This document shows, in pieces, positions 37,280 to 45,390 of a stretch of DNA of 48,154 bases. The translations under genes were made by a program, and so were the position numbers. Below the pieces are notes generated by a model. That model did not search any database and was not told the origin of the DNA. It saw only the letters and a list, made by a program, of their open reading frames with translations. Location of the stretch: contig JANWIX010000016.1 of the NCBI GenBank assembly GCA_025449675.1, positions 1-48,154 of the forward strand, read 5' to 3'. Numbering within the stretch: the first letter of the stretch is position 1; each line of letters begins with the position of its first letter. The DNA is from Nitrososphaera sp. GTDB taxonomy: Archaea > Thermoproteota > Nitrososphaeria > Nitrososphaerales > Nitrososphaeraceae.

Positions 37280-38479
37280 CTATGAGTTTTGTTTTCTTTT
37301 CCTTCTTGCGATAACGATTCCAGCAATTATGGAGGCAATTCCAGCACCAATTCCTATGGGCAGAATTGGGAAAAGGGCAGATGATCGATCGTCCTGGCTT
37401 CTTGGGTCCAGGATCCAAGTATCATGGAATTCTCGTCCGAGAAAATTCTGGTCGTCTATCAGGGTATCGGTCCCGCCAAAGATGACCAATCTTCCCTGTG
37501 AATCAACGATAATTCCATTCAGCGATCTTGCTGGTGGGTTATTTCCAGATTCCAGTTGATTCCAGTTGTTGTGCGGTCCGTACAGCCAGGTCTTGGCGTA
37601 GGGTTCCGGGGCCCCTTCCTCGCTTTCCGGCAGAATCACGTCCCCGCCAAAGAAATACGAGTTTCCTGATGCAGTATCGTATGCCATCCTAGTTCGTATC
37701 GGAGCCGGAGAGTTAGAAGGGTCGGCGTTGCTCCATGTCTCGGTATTTGGATCAAGAATCCAAGTGTCTTTAAAGAATCCCTGATCCGAGAATCCGCCAA
37801 ACATTATGAATACGTCGTTGGCAGCTTGATACACAAAGCCCATCGCTCCGCGTGCGGCGGGGGTGTCACCAGTGATTTGCAGTTCTTTCCAAGAGTTTTC
37901 ACTAGGATCAAAAATCCACGTGTCATTGTGGTATCCTTGCTCTGTAAAGCCTCCGAAAAGTACAGCCAAGTGCCGCTTTGAATCGTATGCCATTCCGTAT
38001 GAAGCCCTTTCACTTGGGGCGTTCTTGGGCCCAAGATCTGTCCAGGTATTGTTGGCATAGCTGTAGGCCCATGTTTGGTTCGAAACGATCGAGTGGCCGA
38101 CGGCGAATCCACCGAACACAATCATTTGTTCATGGTCCGGGTCATAGACCATCATTGTCGCCGCTCGCGGGGAAGGCGCGACCTGCGGCTTCATTTCATT
38201 CCACTCTCTGGTTTCTAGGTCCAACACCCAGGTATCTCCCAGATGGCTTCCATTTCCGTAACCGCCAAACACGACTACGACGTTGTGCTCGGGCTCGTAG
38301 GTCATGGAATGAGATCTCCGGGCAGGAGGATGGGAATCCGTCTGCATGAGAGACCAATCCGATGAGGCCCAAGCAAGCTGCCCGGCCAGAATCACAGTAG
38401 CAAGAAGAAATGCCGCTGGAATCTTCACATCTATCTGCCCACCTGGGTTGATTATAAGCCTGAAGGTAGGAATACGCAA
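37280..38479 (-). CDS. Secreted, C-terminally membrane-anchored kelch-repeat protein
   Basis: Repeated MTYEPEHNVVVVFGGYG..DTWVLDLETREWNEM-type blades; signal peptide; C-terminal TM then RRKRKQNS. Confidence 0.9.
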   Translation of the reverse strand: MRIPTFRLIINPGGQIDVKIPAAFLLATVILAGQLAWASSDWSLMQTDSHPPARRSHSMTYEPEHNVVVVFGGYGNGSHLGDTWVLDLETREWNEMKPQVAPSPRAATMMVYDPDHEQMIVFGGFAVGHSIVSNQTWAYSYANNTWTDLGPKNAPSERASYGMAYDSKRHLAVLFGGFTEQGYHNDTWIFDPSENSWKELQITGDTPAARGAMGFVYQAANDVFIMFGGFSDQGFFKDTWILDPNTETWSNADPSNSPAPIRTRMAYDTASGNSYFFGGDVILPESEEGAPEPYAKTWLYGPHNNWNQLESGNNPPARSLNGIIVDSQGRLVIFGGTDTLIDDQNFLGREFHDTWILDPRSQDDRSSALFPILPIGIGAGIASIIAGIVIARRKRKQNS

Positions 38480-38595
38480 TCGCCGATTATAAGATTTCGA
38501 CCGATAGGTCAGAGTACTACTTAGTCCGGAACTAGCGGCTGGTTGTTCCTTACTTTCTTTTATAATTGCGAGGACGGCAAACCCCTAAGAACAAC

Positions 38596-39783
38596 ATGTT
38601 TCGAGCCAAGGCAGTGATCTTGACGTCGGTGCTGACTCTTGTTATTTCAATGGTCGCGCTTAATGGAGCAAACTTTGCACACGTCTATGCTACCGATAGC
38701 AAGATGAAGGCATCTGACAAAGATAGCAGAAAAGGGGAGTTCAAGCGAGTGATCACTGAATCAGAGGACAAGGCATCTGCGGCGCTCAAAGAGGGATGCC
38801 AGCTCGCTCGTGAGACGAAGAAACTGAAGGCGCTGGTATGCAGGCAGGAAATAGCGGATTCTCTGGGCCTTGATGAAGACATTAGAATGTCAAAGACCGA
38901 CCTTGCTGCTAACGCACAGATTGGGGCAGATTCTGTGCAGGTCTCCGGAAACAAAGGCACCGGAAGAAAGATCGTCGTTCTGGATACCGGGTACAACTAT
39001 GACCATCCTGATCTTTCATCAAGTTATCTAGGTGGCAGAGATTTTGTCAACAACGACGGTGATCCGATGGACGACAACGGACACGGCAGTCACGTGGCTG
39101 GATTGATAACCTCTGATGGTGTATACTCCAAGTCGAAAGGAGCCGCGCCTGGAACAGGAATAATTTCAGGCAAGGTACTTGACAGCGATGGCTGGGGATA
39201 CTTTAGCGACCTGATAGCTGCGATATACTGGGCAGTCGATGGGCCGGACGGCCAAGCAGGGACTTTGGATGACTTTAAGGCAGATGCCATAAGCGTGAGC
39301 ATGGGCAGTTCGCCTCCGTCTGTTTACAAGACCCACTGCGACAGCGTTATGCCCAGCATGACAAGTGCTATCAAGTACGCTCTGAACAGAGGCGTCTTGG
39401 TAGTAGTCGCTGCAGGAAATCATGGCACCCAGGGAGTATCCATTCCTGGTTGCATAAGTTATTCCATCACTGTTGGCGCCGTTAATGGCGCAGACAAAGT
39501 TGCCGTTTTTTCGGGCAGAGGTGGAGCTGTAGACCTCACGGCTCCTGGCGTGAACTTGTTTTCGACCTCTCTTGGAACGAGCTACTACTCGTCAACCGGA
39601 ACCAGCATGGCCACTCCTCTTGTAAGTGCCACTGTGGCCCTCATCAAGCACGAGCATCCCTGGTATTCCGCAGCCAAGGTTCGAAGTGCGCTTTTCGATA
39701 CGGCAGAGGATCTTGGCAAAGTTGGGAAAGACCATGGCTATGGGTACGGTAGGGTCGCCACGGCTGCCTCAGTGGCATACTAA
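38596..39783 (+). CDS. Secreted subtilisin-like S8 serine protease
   Basis: Catalytic triad IVVLDTGYNYDHPDL, DDNGHGSHVAGL, STGTSMATPLVSATVAL; signal peptide. Start MFRAK chosen (ORF opens 38566). Confidence 0.95.
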   Translation: MFRAKAVILTSVLTLVISMVALNGANFAHVYATDSKMKASDKDSRKGEFKRVITESEDKASAALKEGCQLARETKKLKALVCRQEIADSLGLDEDIRMSKTDLAANAQIGADSVQVSGNKGTGRKIVVLDTGYNYDHPDLSSSYLGGRDFVNNDGDPMDDNGHGSHVAGLITSDGVYSKSKGAAPGTGIISGKVLDSDGWGYFSDLIAAIYWAVDGPDGQAGTLDDFKADAISVSMGSSPPSVYKTHCDSVMPSMTSAIKYALNRGVLVVVAAGNHGTQGVSIPGCISYSITVGAVNGADKVAVFSGRGGAVDLTAPGVNLFSTSLGTSYYSSTGTSMATPLVSATVALIKHEHPWYSAAKVRSALFDTAEDLGKVGKDHGYGYGRVATAASVAY

Positions 39784-39869
39784 TGCATGGCATCAGATTT
39801 GAAGGCGTAGCAATTCCTGCGGGTAGACATACAAGTCCTTTTAAAAACAGCAGGCGATCCAACTCATTG

Positions 39870-40634
39870 ATGGCTGGGGGCGAAAACGTCTCATCGGTAT
39901 TTGATCTAGAACCTACCGTTCAGGATACGGACGACAAGCCAGTGGTACAGGCCGAGGCCCCTAAGCAAACCAAGGCTCGTTCTAAAGACTCCAAGGCAGC
40001 TGTGTCGGAACGCAAGAAGGACCACCAGAAGCAAATTTCTGAGCTGAAAGCGAGCCACAAGAACGATTTGCAATTGATGAAAAAGAAGCATCAAATGGAA
40101 ATTCAAGAATTACAAAAGCGATTAAAGGATCATGAATCAAGGAGCAAGGAAGAACTGCGCAAGTCCGAAAAGCAGTATAACACGCAGCTCGAGCAGATAA
40201 GGAAAGAAAACAAGGAAAACAGCACTGCGATGTACAAGGAGATCAAAGATTTCCTGGGCGCGCAGATATCGGAAATGAGAGAAGCCAATGAAAGCGCCAT
40301 AAGAAATGACAATCACGAATACTTTGAAGGGCTAAGGCAGTCAATGGAGAGTGTTTTCACGGACGAACTGCAAAAGAAAACAGCCGAGCTTGAGCAAATG
40401 AAGGTATTTTCAGAAGCACAGGCCAACAAACTGGTCCAAGACACGCATGAAAAAAACCAACGCATCGACTTTTTGGAAGAAAAGATAAAAGAAATAGCCC
40501 AAAAGCTCCCGGAGGAAGCCCAGCATGAACTCTACGAAGAATTGGGTTTTGAACTGCCAAAGGTGCTTGAAGAGCTCGATGAGCCCAAACACAAGAAAAA
40601 GAAGAAAGGATTCTTTGGCAGACTAGGTGTGTAG
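39870..40634 (+). CDS. Long coiled-coil protein with basic/aromatic C-terminus
   Basis: Heptad-rich KKHQMEIQELQKRLKDHESRSKEEL...; tail KHKKKKKGFFGRLGV; start MAGGEN chosen because of a TTTTAAAAAC TATA-like box about 30 bp upstream (ORF opens 39783). Confidence 0.8.
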   Translation: MAGGENVSSVFDLEPTVQDTDDKPVVQAEAPKQTKARSKDSKAAVSERKKDHQKQISELKASHKNDLQLMKKKHQMEIQELQKRLKDHESRSKEELRKSEKQYNTQLEQIRKENKENSTAMYKEIKDFLGAQISEMREANESAIRNDNHEYFEGLRQSMESVFTDELQKKTAELEQMKVFSEAQANKLVQDTHEKNQRIDFLEEKIKEIAQKLPEEAQHELYEELGFELPKVLEELDEPKHKKKKKGFFGRLGV

Positions 40635-40761
40635 CGTTCAAGTAGCGCAATCTGCGCGCTCTGCTTCTGGAGTGGGACTCTATTTTTCCTCGCCTGTGAG
40701 TATGTAGGGCATCTCAACTAACAAGCTCTTTTCTATCATTAATCCGAGCTTATAACGAAAA

Positions 40762-42813
40762 GTGAGAATACTAATAGTCGTTGCCGCATTGTTGCTGGCA
40801 ATTCCATCGCAGGTTTTGGGACAGGCGTCCACTTGGGAAAATCCCTGCAATTCACCGACGCTGGTCGGCACAAAGAACGATGACGTTCTTCACGGCACTC
40901 CAGGCAATGATGTAATAGAGGCCAGAGTAGGAAACGACATTATTCATGCCTATGCAGGTAACGACGTAATTTGCTCCGGCCCGGGCGATGATGTAGTCTA
41001 CGGCGGAGACGGATATGACCTTATCATGGGCGGCACGGGAAGTGATGATATCGATGGCGGTGGTGGAAATGACATCATCGAAGGCGGAACTGGTGTAAAC
41101 ATTCTTCGAGGCGGTGATGGGAACGATTCTATTGGCGGCGGAATAGAACCAGACACGTTCTACGGAGGGGAGGGAAATGACCTTCTCATGGGATCTGACG
41201 GAAATGACGTGATGTACGGTGATGGTGGCGGGGATTATATTTACGGTCTTGTCGGCAATGACTCGCTGTATGGAGGCGATGGTGATGATCACATGTGGGG
41301 CAAGGAAGGAAATGACATTCTTGCAGGAGGAAACGACAGGGACTGGCTGGCTGCTGAAGACGGCGACGATCAATTATTCGGCGGCGAGGGAAGGGACTGG
41401 CTAGAGGCCGGCAATGGCAATGACTACCTTGAAGACGAATTGGGTAACGATCATCTGTTCGGCAGGGCAGGCGATGACGTCTTGGTGGATAACGAAGGAA
41501 ATGACTTCCATGTGGGCGGCCCGGGCAACGACATGATTACGGACTCTGCAGGTAACAATTTCGTGTATGGAGAGGAAGGAGTAGACGAGCTTACACTTGG
41601 AGGTGGTGACGACCTCATTGATGGAGGTTCAGATGCTGATCTCGTATTTGCCGGGGCTGGAATGGACTTTGTATATGGACAGGATGGTGATGATGTGATA
41701 CACGGCGAGGATGGTGACGATTACATTGTGGGCGGTGGCGGCACAGATAGTATTGACGTGGGTTCAGGTCACAATGTTAATTCCGAGCAGGGCGGCAGCT
41801 TGACCTGTCTAAACCCGACGATCGTAGGCACAGGCGGCAATGACGTATTGCATGGAACCTCCGGCAACGACATCATCGATGCCAGGGCAGGAAATGACTT
41901 GGTCTACGGCCACGAGGGCAACGACCTGATCTGCGGACAGTCAGGAGACGATTCGATTTTTGGAGGCGATGGATCGGACGTTATTAGTGGTGGCATTGGC
42001 AATGACAAATTGTCCGACCCATCTGGAAACAACCTGATCTTTGGAAGCGCCGGTTTTGATGAGATATACTCTGGCAGCGGAAATGATATGATCGATGCAG
42101 GCTCCGCCACAGATATCGTGTTTGCAGGCGCTGGAATGGATTTTGTATATGGACAGGATGGTGATGATCTGATACATGGCGAGGATGGTGATGACTTTGT
42201 CGTTGGCGGATTCGGAGTCGACGAGCTCCACGGCGAAGCAGGCGTTGATCACCTGATGGGAAGTGCTGGCACCGACCAGATAGCTGGGGGCGATGATAAC
42301 GACCACTTGATAGGCGGAAATGACGATGACAATGTGGATGGCGGTTCCGGAGATGAATGGATATTCGGTGATGGAGGAAATGATAGCTTGCATGGCGGAC
42401 CGGGAGATGAAGTGAAGGTTTCCGGAGGTACAGGCCACGATCATGTTTTCGGTGATGAAGGCAATGACTGGGTCACTGGCGAGGAAGGTGACGATGAACT
42501 GCGCGGAAATGAGGGAGATGACAGGATCTACGGCTTTGGAGGCTATGACATGCTGTATGGGGAGGATGGAAACGACGTGCTGCAGGGAGGAAAGCAAAAT
42601 GACCAGTTATTCGGAGGAAATGGCGACGACACGATGCAAGGCGATCAGGACAACGATATGCTAGTAGGAGAAGCAGGCTTCGATACTATGCTGGGCCAGT
42701 TTGGTTTTGACAATCTTAATGGCAATGACGGGGTTGTCGGCAACGACTTTGTAAACGGTGGCGCCGATTCCGATTCTTGTATTGGAGACCCCGACTTTTC
42801 GCACGAGTGTTAG
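40762..42813 (+). CDS. Secreted RTX (hemolysin-type Ca2+-binding nonapeptide) repeat protein, 683 aa
   Basis: Signal peptide MRILIVVAALLLAIPSQVLGQ; tandem GGxGxDxIx repeats over nearly the whole length; C-terminal DSDSCIGDPDFSHEC. Confidence 0.93.
   Translation: MRILIVVAALLLAIPSQVLGQASTWENPCNSPTLVGTKNDDVLHGTPGNDVIEARVGNDIIHAYAGNDVICSGPGDDVVYGGDGYDLIMGGTGSDDIDGGGGNDIIEGGTGVNILRGGDGNDSIGGGIEPDTFYGGEGNDLLMGSDGNDVMYGDGGGDYIYGLVGNDSLYGGDGDDHMWGKEGNDILAGGNDRDWLAAEDGDDQLFGGEGRDWLEAGNGNDYLEDELGNDHLFGRAGDDVLVDNEGNDFHVGGPGNDMITDSAGNNFVYGEEGVDELTLGGGDDLIDGGSDADLVFAGAGMDFVYGQDGDDVIHGEDGDDYIVGGGGTDSIDVGSGHNVNSEQGGSLTCLNPTIVGTGGNDVLHGTSGNDIIDARAGNDLVYGHEGNDLICGQSGDDSIFGGDGSDVISGGIGNDKLSDPSGNNLIFGSAGFDEIYSGSGNDMIDAGSATDIVFAGAGMDFVYGQDGDDLIHGEDGDDFVVGGFGVDELHGEAGVDHLMGSAGTDQIAGGDDNDHLIGGNDDDNVDGGSGDEWIFGDGGNDSLHGGPGDEVKVSGGTGHDHVFGDEGNDWVTGEEGDDELRGNEGDDRIYGFGGYDMLYGEDGNDVLQGGKQNDQLFGGNGDDTMQGDQDNDMLVGEAGFDTMLGQFGFDNLNGNDGVVGNDFVNGGADSDSCIGDPDFSHEC
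41644..42209 (+). repeat. Long-period duplication inside the RTX gene (offset 474 bp)
   Basis: Near-identical DNA GTATTTGCCGGGGCTGGAATGGACTTTGTATATGGACAGGATGGTGATGATGTGATACACGGCGAGGATGGTGA at about 41644 and 42118. Confidence 0.8.
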
Positions 42814-42904
42814 CCGCGAGTGCTGGGCCCACCAGCGAATACTTGGTAACCAATATTCAGGGATCCCGTCCTCCGCTTTGGGATGGTTGAGAACACCTCG
42901 TATT

Positions 42905-42918
42905 TATTGATATCAATA
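42905..42918. other. Perfect 14-bp palindrome TATTGATATCAATA in convergent intergenic region
   Basis: Self-reverse-complementary. Confidence 0.6.
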
Positions 42919-43003
42919 CTCTGGACGCGGTTGTTTATGGGCTATGTTAGGCTCGCAGTATTTCTTGAAGCACAACCTTGCGTAGGCGGCAACGGAAATC
43001 TTG

Positions 43004-43909
43004 TTACGTGAACCAGCCAAGTTTCTTATCGACTTTTGACTCTGATTCTTGCTCGACCTTCTCCATGTCCTGATCATTGGAACCCGAGCGCTTTTTCTCA
43101 GCTGCCTGCTGATTTCTTGTTATCTCTATTATCGCCTTCATGTATTCTTTCAGCTTTTGCTTCTGCTCATCCTCATCCATCTTGGCAGACTCTGTCTTTT
43201 GAGCTTGCCTAGTTTCCGGCTTTATGGGTGCAGCTTGGACGCCTGTTCGGGACCCTGTCTCAAGCTCCTGGATTTTTTCGCTGAGCCTTTGAATGACCAT
43301 ATTCTTTTCACTAACCTGCATTGCTAGATCCTTTTCCCGAAGTTTCGATGAGGAACGAGCTATCCCTATCTTTAATATCATGATCTCCTGGTCTTTCTTC
43401 TTCATCACAGCATCGTTCAGGTCTTCCCGCTTCCTTAGTCGCTCTACCTCCTTTTGGTGGCTTGACCCCAGGTTACCATAGTTTTGTATCATCTCTTTTA
43501 GCTGAGCATTGAATGCGTGTTCTTGTTCCTTCTGCGTGAACAGAATTTCCCTATCATTTATTTCTCGAATGTTACGAAGTTGTGTCTGATAGGTCTTTTT
43601 GGTGGACGCCAGTTTTTTCTTTTGCTTTTCTCTTTCTTTTCTAACCTGCTCGGCAAGCATTCTCTTCATGGTCTTTTGCTGATCTCTGAAATTCTTCTTC
43701 AATGTCTGAATTTCCTTCAGATACTTTGATCGTAAAGTTCCAAGGGTGGCTTCATGTTCCTTCTGTTGCATTCGAGATAATATCGCGTGCTTTTGAGTAG
43801 CCCTATTTTCCAGGTCCTGCAATAGGTGTTCGTACTCCTTACCGTCAACAAGTGCATTCTTGCATAGGGGGCATTTCCGTCGAATAGAACCAGCGAGAGT
43901 ATCAACCAA
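43004..43909 (-). CDS. Long coiled-coil protein with N-terminal CxxC zinc-binding-like motif
   Basis: RRKCPLCKNALVDGKEYEHLLQDLE then coiled coil; tail DKKLGWFT; similar architecture to 39870..40634. Confidence 0.8.
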   Translation of the reverse strand: MVDTLAGSIRRKCPLCKNALVDGKEYEHLLQDLENRATQKHAILSRMQQKEHEATLGTLRSKYLKEIQTLKKNFRDQQKTMKRMLAEQVRKEREKQKKKLASTKKTYQTQLRNIREINDREILFTQKEQEHAFNAQLKEMIQNYGNLGSSHQKEVERLRKREDLNDAVMKKKDQEIMILKIGIARSSSKLREKDLAMQVSEKNMVIQRLSEKIQELETGSRTGVQAAPIKPETRQAQKTESAKMDEDEQKQKLKEYMKAIIEITRNQQAAEKKRSGSNDQDMEKVEQESESKVDKKLGWFT

Positions 43910-44133
43910 TTCTATTTCACTTCCATAGCATTCGTTTCTACGGCGACTCCCATGTCCATAATGGCGAAGGAAACATCTGTTCCTAGCTTGCGCTGTCCGT
44001 TCGATGACCGACTATTGAATTTCATCAGGTCGGCTGGACGGTGCGCCGCGGCCATGCTACCCAATATGCAAAGTCTTTTCATATAACTTTTATATGTCCA
44101 CTTTTACGACACATTGCGAACCCAGAAATTCTC

Positions 44134-44526
44134 TCAAGTATCACAGAGATGTTTTTCGGCTAAGTAGAAAATATGCCTAGCTAGGATTCTTGCCTGTTCC
44201 GGGGCTGTCATTAGGCTGAGATCGATTCCAAGCGAGAAAAAGCTAGCAAAGTCATCAGCCTGCTTGCTGGACGAGTTGGGGATGGCAATACCCCTGAATC
44301 GGTATGCCTTCTCACGCAATTCGACGATCTGGTCGTCTTCCATGTTCCTACGAATCAGCGCCTGCACATCATAGCCCAAGGATTCAAGGTCGGCTAGAGC
44401 GCTCACGGCTGTGTCTGACATCTGGCGGTTGGTTCCCCGTAAGTGTCCGGACTCCATGTAGACAGTATGAAAACCTGGGTTTGTATTTATGAGTTGAGAA
44501 AGCCGTGATACATAACAAGCCACCAC
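44134..44526 (-). CDS. Hypothetical protein (130 aa)
   Basis: Well-formed ORF, no family recognised. Confidence 0.6.
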   Translation of the reverse strand: MVACYVSRLSQLINTNPGFHTVYMESGHLRGTNRQMSDTAVSALADLESLGYDVQALIRRNMEDDQIVELREKAYRFRGIAIPNSSSKQADDFASFFSLGIDLSLMTAPEQARILARHIFYLAEKHLCDT

Positions 44527-44536
44527 TTAGGCTGGT

Positions 44537-44775
44537 ATGTCTAGATACTTGGCTGTCCAGAAAACAAACATACTCGTGCTTAACTACAGGTCCGAGATAG
44601 TCTGCCTGGAATGCCTTCAGCAGCAACTAGAATCGGGGAAAAAAGATTCGAGCCTTCCTGTCCATACTGCAACTCGGAGCTAGACCTAGCAGGAAGAAGC
44701 TTTGGCCACAGAGTGGTAAGCGGCGAAGGCATTTACTATTGCAATAACCCCCTGTGCTCCCCAGCAATCGCCTAA
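44537..44775 (+). pseudogene. Zinc-ribbon protein split by an apparent -1 frameshift at an A6 run
   Basis: Frame 0 MSRYLAVQKTNILVLNYRSEIVCLECLQQQLESGKK; after the A-run the -1 frame gives RFEPSCPYCNSELDLAGRSFGHRVVSGEGIYYCNNPLCSPAIA; together 79 aa with paired CxxC motifs. Confidence 0.55.
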
Positions 44776-44855
44776 TCCTCTAGACTTCCTCAGATTAACG
44801 GGGGTCTTTACTTGGCAAGTGAACGCTTTAATTCGGTAGAAGAGGTAACATTGCT

Positions 44856-45275
44856 ATGGCTCTGGGCGAAAAACTCTTTGAGGAAATCGGTACGGTAACA
44901 GGAGTCGGCGTAAGGTCAGTCCACCCCGTTGAAGGATTAACTATGGAGGTGTCATTCGCGGCAGAGACCAAGGGCATCGGCAGGTTCCCAAGCGGTACAA
45001 ACCTGGGCTCTGGCACCACGACGCAATACGCCCATGGCATAAGGGACGGCAAGTACCATGGAGTAATTACTACGACTCAGGGCGAGCAGTATTCCTGGTG
45101 GTCTCATGAAAAAAGCAGATTGACCCTTGGAGGTAAGACAAAGGGAATTATCATCGTGACGGGATTCACCGCCTCGCAAACGCTCTCTTGGATGAATAAC
45201 CTTGTCATGGTTCTAGAGTCTGAATTTGATCCGCTGACCCAGGAATACAGAAGCACCGCATACGAATGGATATGA
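44856..45275 (+). CDS. Conserved-looking hypothetical protein (139 aa)
   Basis: Well-formed beta-rich ORF MALGEKLFEEIGTVTGVGVRSVHPVEGLTMEVSF. Confidence 0.65.
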   Translation: MALGEKLFEEIGTVTGVGVRSVHPVEGLTMEVSFAAETKGIGRFPSGTNLGSGTTTQYAHGIRDGKYHGVITTTQGEQYSWWSHEKSRLTLGGKTKGIIIVTGFTASQTLSWMNNLVMVLESEFDPLTQEYRSTAYEWI

Positions 45276-45290
45276 CTGACAAGTCAGTCA
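45273..45290. promoter_or_regulatory. Perfect TetR-type palindrome TGACTGAC-AA-GTCAGTCA
   Basis: Same arms as the tetR-proximal site at 16654-16671. Confidence 0.7.
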
Positions 45291-45390
45291 CGTAGGATCA
45301 GGACAATGCGCGGTTCCAACAATTCTCGAACGCCGCTGCGTCCTCAGAATTGTCAAAAAAGAGTGAAAGGTAAGAAAACCCCCTCGGCTC

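Noticed and set aside
40852-42597. Long minus-strand ORFs (40852..41373, 41904..42110, 41941..42597) opposite the RTX gene
   Set aside because: Codon-shadow ORFs created by repetitive GGN/GAY codons; no plausible protein.
40762-42813. Regularly spaced repeats that could look like a CRISPR or satellite array
   Set aside because: Period follows codons of RTX nonapeptides inside one intact ORF; units are degenerate at DNA level.
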